Assembly: GCA_033063855.1 (NCBI GenBank)
Contig: CP093830.1
Coordinates: forward strand, 22,320,854 to 22,384,853
DNA from: Smittia aterrima
Taxonomy: Eukaryota; Arthropoda; Insecta; Diptera; Chironomidae
Length of the DNA stretch: 64,000 bases
Reading direction: 5' to 3'
The translations under genes were made by a program, and so were the position numbers. Position 1 is the first letter of the stretch. The number at the start of each line of letters is the position of its first letter. Shown in pieces: positions 49,001 through 61,100 of the stretch. The notes beneath the pieces are model-generated. The model was not told the origin of the DNA. It saw only the letters and a list, made by a program, of their open reading frames with translations, and did no database searches.

Positions 49001-52000
49001 TTTGTCAGGCCTCAGAGCGGAGAGAAAGAACGCGAAGAGGAAAAAGAAAAGTCCCATCAAGTTTAATTCACGAATTCCGTAGGAAAATTAGAAAAGATTC
49101 GTTTGTTTTGCAAGACGTTGAAACTAATGACAGACTAAATCGTTTGTTACTTCAAGAGCTGTAGTGAAGTGACAAAGAGGCATTTAAGCTTTTGCTCGAG
49201 AAATTCTCTACAGCGACGTGTCGAAATTTTCACTTTTTTTTATTTTAAATCAAAGATCCGTTCATGACAATTTTTGGCGTCACCTTCGACTGACAATTTT
49301 CTTTATTTCACATCAATAAACATTTCAATTTGTCACATTGAAAAGAGCTTGAGAACGAAGCGAGCAAAAAGAAAAGTTTTCTAAGAAAGAAAAGAAAAAA
49401 ACGCTGACATTTTTCATGAGACGAGATGAGGGAAGAAGAAGCGGAGAAGAATGAAAAGCAATTGTGTTTGGTGAAGTCAAGGAAGAAGAGGAATCACAAA
49501 AATGTTCAAAAGTGATCAACAACGCGAGAAAGTGAAGACGAAAAATGCAACAGACATAAATCGAAACAAATGTTCAACTTGCTTAAACGAACTGCGAAAA
49601 ATTCCTCCTAATGGGTTAATTTCTTTCTCTTCTCTTCACCCAGCAGTTCAAAAATTGCTTGTCGTCATCTCTCAATGCTCAATGTAATGAAATTATTTAT
49701 GTTCGTAAGTGTCGCTGTCTTGCGATTCAAGAGAGCGAGCAAGCAAGCACGACAATGATGCGGGCATGATGCATTTAATTGCATATGCGGGAGACTTTAA
49801 TTCTTGTCAACAGGGCTTACCGACACTGTTTCAAATGACACGAAAACGCGTCGAAATAATTTGATTTTAAATCTCTGACTTCCTGTTAAAGTTTCTTGTA
49901 AACAAGGCGATAATCTGAATGCGTTAAAATGAATCCCAGTTGAGGGCTTGTTAACAAAAATCACTCTTTTTTTTTTCTTTCTTCTCTTCTGTGACTGACT
50001 TCGAGACTCTTTCGTTCGCCTTCTTCTTCTCCTCGTCAGTTCCTGCTCGGTTGAACAAAACGGGCTCGATTTGTATTAATTCTCTTAAATGTGTTGCATT
50101 AAAGCGCTGATTGTAACTTTTTCTCTTCTCCTCGCTAAACTCAGAATTGATATTGCACTTTTATTTCACGAAAACCAGTCAGCCACCTACTTAGAATGTT
50201 GTTTCGTGTTAAAGACTTTTAAAAAGCATTTGAATTGGTGCTTGTGCTTGAGACTAAATGGCTTTTATTGACACTTTGGCTAATGTTAAATTTTCAAGCT
50301 GTTCGACTTGTTCGGACACGAGATAAAAACTTCTCCTGCGGATATTTACTTATCGATGCTCGAACTTAATCTAATTTGATGTATTGTATGACGAAAATAT
50401 GTTTTCCCTTTAGAAAATTAGTTTGGATGCTCCTTCCTTTTCTGTAATTCTTCTTGTGACAGTGGGGGCATTTTATCTCGACTTCATTGACAGAATACTA
50501 AGTATTTCACGAGAAGGGGGAAAGAAAGAAGTTGACTCGTTCTTGCACTCAATAGAAGTCCAATTTTGGGGTTTAGATTTCTTCTTGTCTTCTCCTCGCT
50601 CTCTTGTAGATATTTCGGAAATAAGATAGCACTTCTTCAATTTTGTGGGTTTCGAGCATCGTCGTCTTTATTTACTTGATATGTCAAGATGAGACTACGT
50701 TTGATCAACTCGAACGTAACCCTTTTTAAAGTCGGATGCGAGCAGTGGGTGTGAAATTGGAACGCCACAGTGAATTGATAATTTATTTGAGTAATCAATT
50801 ATTTGTTTTGTTTGTGTTTCCTATCATCATGAAGTCTAGCAAGCAAGCAAGAGCGAGTGAAGCTCCATGGTAACTTAATTAAGCGTATCGAATTTCGTTT
50901 TAATTTAAATAAACTTACCCTCGTTTTCTGGTGGCGGAAATCTCTCCTGCCCCCTCAAATTTCAGAGAATGAAAATTGTTTCGCTTTTCACACTTTCTGG
51001 CATTAATTTCCACGTCTATATTAAGGGCTTTTATTTGATTCATTGCCTTTCAGGTTCGTAGCTCTCAACTCATTTCCCCAAACGACAAATGGAATTTTGA
51101 GGCAACCTCAAAAGCAGCATGATGATGGACGAGACAGTGTGATTGGAATTTGCATGATGCTGTTTAATTTTTCACGTGCATTTGCTCTCTGTCGTACTTA
51201 ATGTCAACAAATTATGAGACCACAAAATTTTATTCATGCCCATGTATCGTCTAAATCAAGCAAGAGAGAGTCTATAAAAATTTAACGCAATTCACTTCAT
51301 AAAATATATCAAAAGAGAAGTCTCGCTCCTCGTCGAGTTTATCTCATTTTAACAACCAACAATATTGCGAATTTTTTGCCAGGGTGACACTGCCGCATCG
51401 ATTTTGCATTAAGTGGTTTCTTCTTCTCTCAGGAATTTCCTGCCAGTTGTCGAAAGTAAATGAAGGACAAACAGAATTAGACAAATCTTATATTTACCTA
51501 GAATTTACTTGAGCAAACGTAAGCTATACGACCACAGCAAGTACTCGTGCGAGTATAAACTCAATGTCGAGTTTATTGTTTCACAAATTCGAAGTAAATT
51601 CACTGCAATAAAATTGAGGAAACTTTGTTGTCGAGGCGCGCGCTTGAGTGATTGAAATTTAATCGACTATGTAATGTGAGCAGGCGGAGGCATAATGAAG
51701 AGCTTTTAGTTTTTTTTAGTTTGCTTTCCATAATTCTCATAAATCCATTCAAACGATTCTCTTATCTTTATTGCTTTTCCCATACTTGTGAGTGCGGTTT
51801 GTATCGTGAAATGTTTGTGAACGGGATGGGATGTGAGTCAGCATAGTTATTCGCTTCTCTCTATTATGCAGGAAAATGTTTATTTCCACATCTAAATAAG
51901 CTTCAAATAGCAATTTAATTTGAATTTTCCAAACAATAATCAAATTTAAGAAGCTTTTCTCTCCCACTCGTCGTAAACGCTCATCGTACATAAAAGCTAC

Positions 52001-55000
52001 GTTGCCATATGAGCTGTAATTACTAGCAACATTTTAAATATTATTATATTTCTCTCGTTCTCTCGAAATTTAATCCCAAGCAAATGTTATTGCTAGGAGG
52101 AGTATTGCTCGAGCACATAAAAGCTTGAATTAATAGGATTTCAAGGGTGCAAAAGGATCCATCATCATTTCAACATACTCCGTTGCTACTCGTCGAATAA
52201 TTCCACTCGAATCTCATTTTTTCAGCAACGATACGTCCTTTGTCAGAATCTTAGAGCTTAACGAATTTTTTTTTATATTTTTTTCGATCAAAAAAGCCTT
52301 AAAAGATTCATTCGACCCAAGCAAAGCATCAGAGGAAAATTAAAACATCATCGCAACTGTTTGTCATATCAGCAACATTTTCCTGATATCAACTTTGGTC
52401 TTGTTATGCGATGACAAGTCGAAAAACTCGAAGTCAATCCATCAACATGCAAAACGATTCTATACGCTATCGGTTCTGCCTTCTTCAATAAACTTTTTTT
52501 TTTCCTTTCCATCTTTACATCGAACATAATTGAAAATCATTAAGAAATCAAAAAAGTGTAGTATAATCGTGTTTAATTCGATGTTATCAATTTTCCCATT
52601 ACTCGAGGTAGATACGTACAGTGAAGCGAATGGAAAAGAAAAAAATCTGACTAGTCACTTGCTTTTGTTGATGAAGTAGATATTCTATGTGGGTTTTCGA
52701 GAGGGATTTGGATTACATCGACACGACAAAAAGCCAAGTTTCATTCTTTTCTTTTCTTTGATGCTGCCATTTTTACGAGCGATTTTTCTTTCTTTTTGCT
52801 TAGTGTTACGCGCTCGGGGAGAAATTGTAAACACGAGATAATGATATCACTAATGGAAATTTATTATCTCGTACGAGTATCTTTCGAATTTCGGCTTTAG
52901 TATTAGCGATGCGATGGATCCATTAAATCCGCATTCGTATCGTTTTATTGTTGCTCGGGGAGGGCCATGACTTCGGGGCGCGCACTGAAAGGTTTTTATG
53001 GGGAAGTTTGCTTCACATCATGAATTAAGTAAGAATCAAACGAGAGTTTACATCAAAAATTACTTTCGAGGAAATGAAAGTCATTGGAAATTGCAGTATT
53101 TCAGTTCCGGAGAATGAAATATTCACGAGAGACAAAAATTTCGAACACAGAGCAACATCGCTGTAATTAATTCATGAGGGAAAGTCGACAAATGATTTAA
53201 TTAAATATTCGAGTTCGCGATTAAATTTACCCTCGGAACAGTCCCAACGCACTCATCCCACTTACCACCTGACATCGTAACACGTTTGGGAGCCTCATGA
53301 AATATCAATCGCGTGGCTGAATCGATTTTCTAACACAACACAAACAGAACCTCAAACTAAAGCATATTTACAAAACTCAAAGGATTTCAAGGTGAAATCA
53401 ATTTACCAATGACAAATATATGTTTTGATGGAGGGAATCAAAGTGCTCCAAGCCAATGAATAATTCTGTTTGATTTCCACTCGACTCAATTTCAATTGAC
53501 GGTTCAATTTTCTCGAAAGGAGTGAAAACGCAACTTAAATTAATTTGTGTGGCTCCAACAACCACCACGATCCCTTTTTTTTATTTCATTTGTGGCATTG
53601 GAATAAGTTTTCGTAACAAACTCTCGAACGTCGAAAGAAAATAGAATCAAATTAATTAATTTATATTTTCATTTAATTATCTCAATTGGCAAAAGCAAAG
53701 CACTCACTCCTATTTGTCTCGGTCTCCTTTGAACGATGGCAACAGGAAGCGAAGCAAAAACCAACTCCACTTCATTATTTCTAATATTTTTGTAACCTCA
53801 AAAAGGAAAAAAAAAGGTGAAAACGAAAGTCGAAGGAAGAAAACGACACGAGAAAAACAATTAAAACGTTTTCGGAAAAACTAGCTGCAAAGGTAAAACA
53901 CACAAATAAGTAAGCCATTAACTGAAATGATTTATTTGAGTTCGTTTCCCTCGTTCTCTAGAAGAGTTTTAGTGTTGATAACGTTCGGAGGGATATTTTT
54001 TTTCGGCGATACAAAACAATAATAAATCTGGAAAAAAGATTTGATTGTGCTGATGTGCCGCCTCGTTTTGATTAATCCGCCTCGAAGTCAAGATTGCGTT
54101 AGCAACCAGACTTTCAGATGAAAATGAATCTTAGTTTTATAAAATTAATCTTTTAATGATTCTCTCTCGCTCTTTCAGTTTGCTTTGATATAAGAGATGA
54201 GTGATAAGCATTAATGAAAGCTATTTGCCGTTGGACCAGAAAATTTATTGATTTATTTTTTCTTCTTTTTCGCATCCTTATCTAGCCTTTAGGCAAAACG
54301 AGTTTGAAACTTCCTTCTTTCTTCTGCTGCTCTCCACATCAAACACATAAGGCTTACCCATCTTGTCCCGGACAGAATCGGAGAATCTTATCGTCGTTAT
54401 GTGTTCAAGCGTCTGCTGCTGCTTTGATATCGATTATTTCCTTTCGTTAAGAGTTTCTCTGACTAAAAAACAAAGAAAATTTTTGGAACAGTGAAAAGCT
54501 CTTTGGCTTTTATTTTCCTCATGCGTCATCATGTTCTGAGCTTCAAAGCGAATTTCTCTTCTCGTGGAAAAATAACTTTAATTCAACTTCAAGTTGCCCT
54601 ATATACAAATTTCTCGACGATTACTCAACACCCATCGCCCCAAAAAAAAGAGAGTATCGTCTGAATTAGGAAAGAAAAATCGATGAAGTTTAGAACCTTG
54701 AGCTTGTGTGCGGAGTTTCGTTTTATGAGGTTCATATCCTGTACTAACTGGCTGGCTTTATAGACGAAGGAATTTATGATGGACATTTCTTTTCGCTGAC
54801 GCTTAGCATCGAAATAAACAAACAAAGAAGCAAACAATGAACATTTTTTTACTGTTTATAGAACATAAAAACGAATGACTGTTGTATTCAAATGCTTTCC
54901 TGCTGCAAAATACCTGCCAGCCATTACACACTTTCAGCCCTCTCTCCACATCCGCTCGATTCGTTTTTGGGGCACATCAAAAATTTTTATATCGAATAAA

Positions 55001-58000
55001 ATAATATCGCGCCGATAAACGAAGAAACGAATTCCTAACAACCAAAGCGTCAATTATTATTTTGCTGGCAAATTCCACAAAATGTTAAGTAGGCAAACCA
55101 ATCGAAAGTTTCCACTGGAAACGAGGAAAAAAAGGATTGTCGAATTAGCTTCTCCAAACGAATTACTAAACATTAAATTGCTTCTCCAGAAACTCCTCTG
55201 AAGCGATAAATAATTTTTTCGAGAAAATAAAATATCATTTCGCTCCTCCGTAGTCAAGTAGACACCGTTGAAAGATAATGAAGAAGTAATTAAGTACTTA
55301 AGAGCGATCGAGAAGTCAATTTCTTAAATGAGGAGGAAACAAAAAGACTCCAGCGAAAGATGAAAATATCTTCAAAGATTTAAAAGTTGGCTCATGCCGT
55401 TCAAAGAGACACTTCGTGCGTTTCCATGAGCTACACACAGCGCAACACAGGTGTTGTCTTGGCGTTTATCTTTTTGCTTTACGGACTCTTTCACTCATTC
55501 GTTTAATTAACACATCGACAGCCATAATTGGATGGTATGAGTTTCTTCATGGAATTCCTGTTCCATGACATATTAAACGTATTCTTATCGTTCGTCGTCG
55601 CTCGTTCCTCCGCACCACTCTCACACGCCAAGACGTTTACAAAGCCATGCTTCATTTCACGTTGCCGTTGCTTCCTTCTTCGAACTTTTTAACTTCTTCT
55701 TTTCCTCCTTCTTCGTTTCAATTTTAGTCATTGTTCTCAGGCTTCGAAGTTTTGAAATTTCAATTTAAAAATAACAAAAATATTTTCTCGTCGAGTTTTT
55801 TTTTTTGGTTCCTAATTGAATGGATGTAAAGAAGTTGAACGGAGACGAACGACGACAAGAGTCAAGGCACGAAATAAATTAATGAAATTTTAATTTCTAT
55901 CCCCAATTATCGGCAGCATGTTTTGTTTCAGCCTATTCTCGATCTTTTACGTGCTTCCTTCTCTGCATTCGTAGGAACTTTTAATTGGGTGCAATTCATG
56001 GATGAACATTAAAATTTTCAAGGTTCGAGATTCTTTTTTTTCCATTTGAAGTCATTACACATTATTTATGAACTCGACCGAGTCAATAATAAAACTGAAA
56101 AACGCTCAAATCGTAATTTCTTGCGGTTGGAAATAATTGTAAGAAGCATAAGGGAACGAGAGAGAGAAATGGTGAAGATCTTTCTAAACAACACAACTCG
56201 CATTTGTTGCCTTCGACACAATACAAGTAATTTATTTTATTTGAAACTGAAAATGAAACTCTAGAAAACAAAGAGCCGGCAAAACTAGTTTATTTATATT
56301 TTTAGTTCTCTCATGTGTTGCCTTCACTTTACTTTATCATATATTCGAGCAATAAAAGTTGGGAAAAGCAACGGCGGCTATAAAAACTCAATTTAAATAC
56401 AAGCGACGGTTGGAAGTTCTCAACACCATCGAGGAATGCTGAGCTGCTTCTTCTCACATATCAAAGAGTTGTCACTCTCAGACGACATAAAATCACCAGA
56501 CACGTTAATGTTTTCCGTCACACTTGCATCTTGTTACCTGATACGATAGCAAGTTCAAAAAGCTCTCCTCTGAAGAATTGGTGAAGCTAGAGCAGTTAGA
56601 AAACGAGCATAATGAAGGGTTTTCACTCATCGAAGGTTATTTTCTATTTCGCATGAAAGACCAAAAAAGAAAAATTTGCAAAACTGTTGTGAGAAGAGAA
56701 ATGAAGGCAGAAAAACAATTGAACGAAATTCCAGACGTTAATTTGTGCGTCCGGTTATCTGTGCCGTTTGTTGTTGTTCTTTCTCCGTTGTTTACGAGCG
56801 CCTGGGAGCAGTCTATTGAATTTTCATGATGAACACTTCCACACACAGTTAGAGCTTTGATGAATGATGTTTTTCCTCATTAGATCACATTTTTCACACT
56901 GATTGATTATTCTCGATTGATTTTTTCCTCTTTCTCGCTCCGTTTTCTACACAAAGCAATGTTTAATTAAAAAAAAAGTGTTTTTTTGCTTCACGCTTCG
57001 ATTGGTGATCGATTATGCATTCGCTCATGCTGAAACAAAAATTGATGTTCAAAATCAGCTGAAAATCAATAAACATTTTTCTTTTTTAGCCTCGGCCATA
57101 ATCACGGCGATTGTTTTTGGGCGAATTTGAATAATTCAAAAAGAACGTGATTTATATTTTTCATGACTTTTTCAGCATTCTAAATAATTTTTATTTTACA
57201 GTTGTTAATATCTGCCAAATTTCAGTTTCGCTTTGCAATTTTTACAGTCGATTTATAAATAAATACATGGTTGTATAAAATATACATAACTGCCGAGCTC
57301 GTATATACAAAGTTTATGCTTTTAATAAATTTTAATGTTTCCCCGTCTGCTCTGATATTCGTGGATATCTGCTTATGAATTCATTCATGTGTGAGTTCGA
57401 ATTCATTCACTTTTTGCTTTCACACAGAGATGCCAGTTGGGGTTTATGTGACACTTTTTTCTAGGGAAAATTGGAAAATCAATAGAAAACTGTTCCGTTT
57501 TCATAAATTAAATCATCGACTGACATCTCTGTTAGTACTTGAAATATTCATTGCGATGTTTTTCGATTCTAATTCACTTTGTGATTTTCAATTTCTTTAC
57601 AGACAAATTTAAGTTTTTCTTCTTTTTTAAAAGCGACTATCATCAGAGTTCATTCACGAGTAGTTTGCAGGTTATTATAATTTACGATTCATCAGGCTTT
57701 CAAACACAAAAGTTTCTCTATTTCATGTTTTGATGTGAAATTAGATAATAGCTATGAGGTTAAAAGTAGGTTTCTCGTATAAATATTTTTCCTTTGCTGG
57801 CAGATGAAATTTCTTCCATTTAGTTTGATAGTTAATGATGAATCAAAAGAGAGAGAGAAATGTAGTTCACTGTTTTATTTCGACGAAATAAACTTCACAG
57901 CTTGTAATCGGCTTAAACAATTTGCGTCTTTTCTTTTATTGTTCATCAAGTAGTTTGTAGTTTGTGTTTAAGAGAAAGAAAAGCGTTTTTGAGAAAATCA

Positions 58001-58142
58001 TTCAAACTAATTGCTATTATCACTGAAGAAAATTTGCCAGTCGAAAATTTTTGTTTTTCTTCCGAATTTTTTTCTTTCTTCGATTTCGTTTGAAATGAAG
58101 TAAAATTATGTTATTTACATGACACTTACACACTAGCTAGGC
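37005..58142. other. 21-kb gene-poor region downstream of the Toll gene
   Basis: No gene recognised on either strand. The longest open frames (42360-42680, 43205-43567, 48061-48426) lack domains, signal peptides and splice partners. Contents noted: triplet runs of GTC/GAC type near 39748-39775 and 47665-47710; an AT tract at 48571-48628; and a short recurrent motif at 40122-40148, 43538-43565 and 45139-45158. Candidate poly(A) signals for the Toll gene (TTTATT on the plus strand) occur around 57874-57880 and 57935-57942. The region could hold distal enhancers or unspliced non-coding RNA, but nothing proves it. Confidence 0.5.
48571..48628. repeat. AT-rich self-complementary tract
   Basis: Runs of TATATA and ATAATA able to form cruciform structures, similar in composition to the tract in the SLC5 intron at 22321-22384. 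No gene overlaps. Confidence 0.75.
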
Positions 58143-61100
58143 TTACACGAGATAAGCTTGGACATGTGGTCCGTTAGGAATGTTGCCATTAGTTGCTGTT
58201 GTTCGCCAATTGGCCGTTGGCCTTTGCAAGCTGGCACTGGAGTCGTTGCTTGATTGATGCTGATGCTGCGGTGTTTGCTGCTGTGGTTGAAGCAATTGGT
58301 TTTCACAGTCGAGCGTGCTGTAGTCCGAGTCGATACTTGAATATATGTGCTCGGACAAGGGTCTTTGTTGGCTGCTCTGTTGTTTGCTCGACTGACTTTG
58401 TTGCGGTTGTGAAACTGACGGTTGATGAACATCTGATGCCAGAATATTATGTCGCGATGGATGTGGACTAGGAGTTGCCGTTGTGGCTGATGAATAATTT
58501 GTCTCATCCAACTCAGGACAATATGCTGGTGGCGCTTGTCGATGATGATGGTTGTGATAGATCATGCCGCCATTCAATGTCGCGCTGTTAGGATAAGGTT
58601 TGATTTGTTGACGTTGCTGCGGTATCATGTGCTGTGGATAATGTGGCATCGTCATATGATGTTGATGATGGTCAAGAGTGTAATTGTTTGTTCCTCTATA
58701 AACAACTTCCATTGGAAGCGCGTATCGTAGCTTCTCCAAGAAACTGCGATCGTTTCTTCTTATTCGACTAACTCCAGATGTTTTTAAGTATGGCAATAAC
58801 TCGATGTCGCTTTCAGCATCAGCAATGATATCGACATCTTCAATTATGACAAGCTTGTACGGGCGTCCACGCAATGATTCATGCACGGCACGTCTTAAGT
58901 CGTAGCGAGCCCACTCGGTTTGTAAGAAGTTTCGTGTCAGCACAATGACAATTTTACGTGATGCGCAGGCAGTCTCGAGAAGTTGAATGTAGCTGGCATC
59001 CTCATTTAAATCACGATACTGCAGGCATAGCCGTAAGTTTGATGATCGGCCGCTTTCGAATTCATTTGCAACATGCTTGATAACATATTCAATGTCTTTT
59101 GCGGAATGAAAGATCACGGCATCGTAAAGTTTCTCTGAATCTTCACACGGAGGCCCGAAGAAGCCGTAGTGAGAGAAAAGCCACAACTTTAATGGCTCAC
59201 GGAAGATAAATAAAATGATGAATAGAATCAGCAAGCAAATTGTCGTTAGCAATGTGATCAAAAGCGGTATGTAGTCGTTGAATAGAATGAAATTTGCAAT
59301 TCCCGAGCTCGATGAGCTTAAATAAAAGTCGCTGCAGACTGATGTTGAATTGAAATCCAATTCGCGTTGAATATTTCCTTTCTCTTCGTCGACACAGTAA
59401 ATATCTTGCGCGTCTTGAATAATGAGCGCATTATCTGCAACAAATTGTGTCATTTCCTGCAGGAATCGACAGCGACAACTCCATGGATTTCGGCCCATTG
59501 AAATTCTCTGTAATTGCTCTGAATTGCCGGTCATTGAAGGCAATAATTGCCAAAGCCAAGCATTCACTAACCGATTGCCATCGATGCGTAACAATTGCAA
59601 AGACTTCAAATGAGCAAAGGTTTGGTTTCCTATGAATGTCAATTGGTTGTTATGCAAATTCAACTCTCTTAGTCGCATTAACTGCTCGAACTCGTAGCCG
59701 TGCAGCTTTTGTAGTCTATTGTCATGTAAATGAAGCGTCTGAAGCGTCGATAGGCCGAAGAATGTTCGGTTTCTTATAATTTCGATTCGGCTTGAGTTCA
59801 GGAAGAGATGTCGCAATTTGCTGTGCTGCCGGAACGGTGCAACGTCAAGCTCTGGATAATTGTTTCCGTCTAAATATAGTTCAGTCGCATCTGCCGGAAT
59901 GTTGCGTGGAATCGTTTGAGTGTTTTGGTGACCACAATCGACCATATTCGCGGTCCACGCTTGATCGTGATGACATGTACAATTCTTTGGACAGGTCATA
60001 TCACATTCGCATCCGGTTTGATAGCAACAATGACACAAAGTGAAACAGTGCGCTTCGTAAGGACAGACAAATTCAGTGATGTCAACGCTCTCGATGGGTC
60101 TGATAGGAGCACCACGACTGTGTGGCATTATACATTCGATATTCTGCAAATCCATTATTTTCGGATATTGACTTGATGTGAAATTATTAATTCTATGTAG
60201 CCACTCCATTGTACAGTCGCATTCGAACGGATTACCACCGAGATAAAACTCAGGAAGTGGTTGTCTGTTCTCACCTGTTGTTTTAGCTGCCATGCTTGGC
60301 GCAATGCGGAGCTGCTGCATTTGTAGTTTGCGGAGGGCATTGGCATACATGTCGACTCGACTAAGGTTCACTTTATCGACAAACGTGTTGGCGTGTATAT
60401 TGCTGATGTGATTGTTGTTGATAAACAAGAGCTCGATGCTGTTTGGCACATTCATTGGCGCGACATCGACGAGACGATTATGACTCGCGTCTAATGTTTT
60501 AATTCGAATCTCTTCTTGCAATTTGTAATAGTTCTGCAACGATTCAATGTAATTTCCATGAATGTCCAACCATTTGAGGTTCTTCGGGACGAAAGCATAA
60601 TCAAACCAATTCAAATGATTCTCAGCTAGATTGAGCCAAAGCAGAGATGATAATCCGGAGAAAATTCCATTTATGTCTGACACGAAATTTCCATCCAAAC
60701 GAATTGCTTCAATTTCTTTATTGGCGTCGAATGAACCCTGTTCGATGGACTGAATTCGATTTTTCGCCATGTTTAACACACTTAATCGAGGCAAATCCTC
60801 AAACATCCCCTTTGTGATGTTCTCGATTTGATTATCAATCAATCTGAGGCCATTTAATTGAATTAAGTTTTTAAATGAACCGACACGGAATTGAACAATC
60901 TGATTCTCTCCCAAGTCCAATGTTCGAAGCACTGATAAATCTTTCAGTGCCGCTGGCACATCCTGCAATTGATTGGAGCTCAAATCCAATTCTTTGAGAT
61001 CCGAGCAGTTTTTGAACACATTCAGCTCCACATTACTAATTAAATTATTGTTTAATGTCAACTTGGAAAGCACTTGGAGTCCATTAAAAAGTTTATCGCT

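Noticed and set aside
58133..58507. 124-codon open frame overlapping the Toll tail on the same strand
   Set aside because: Out-of-frame shadow of the Gln/His-rich Toll tail.
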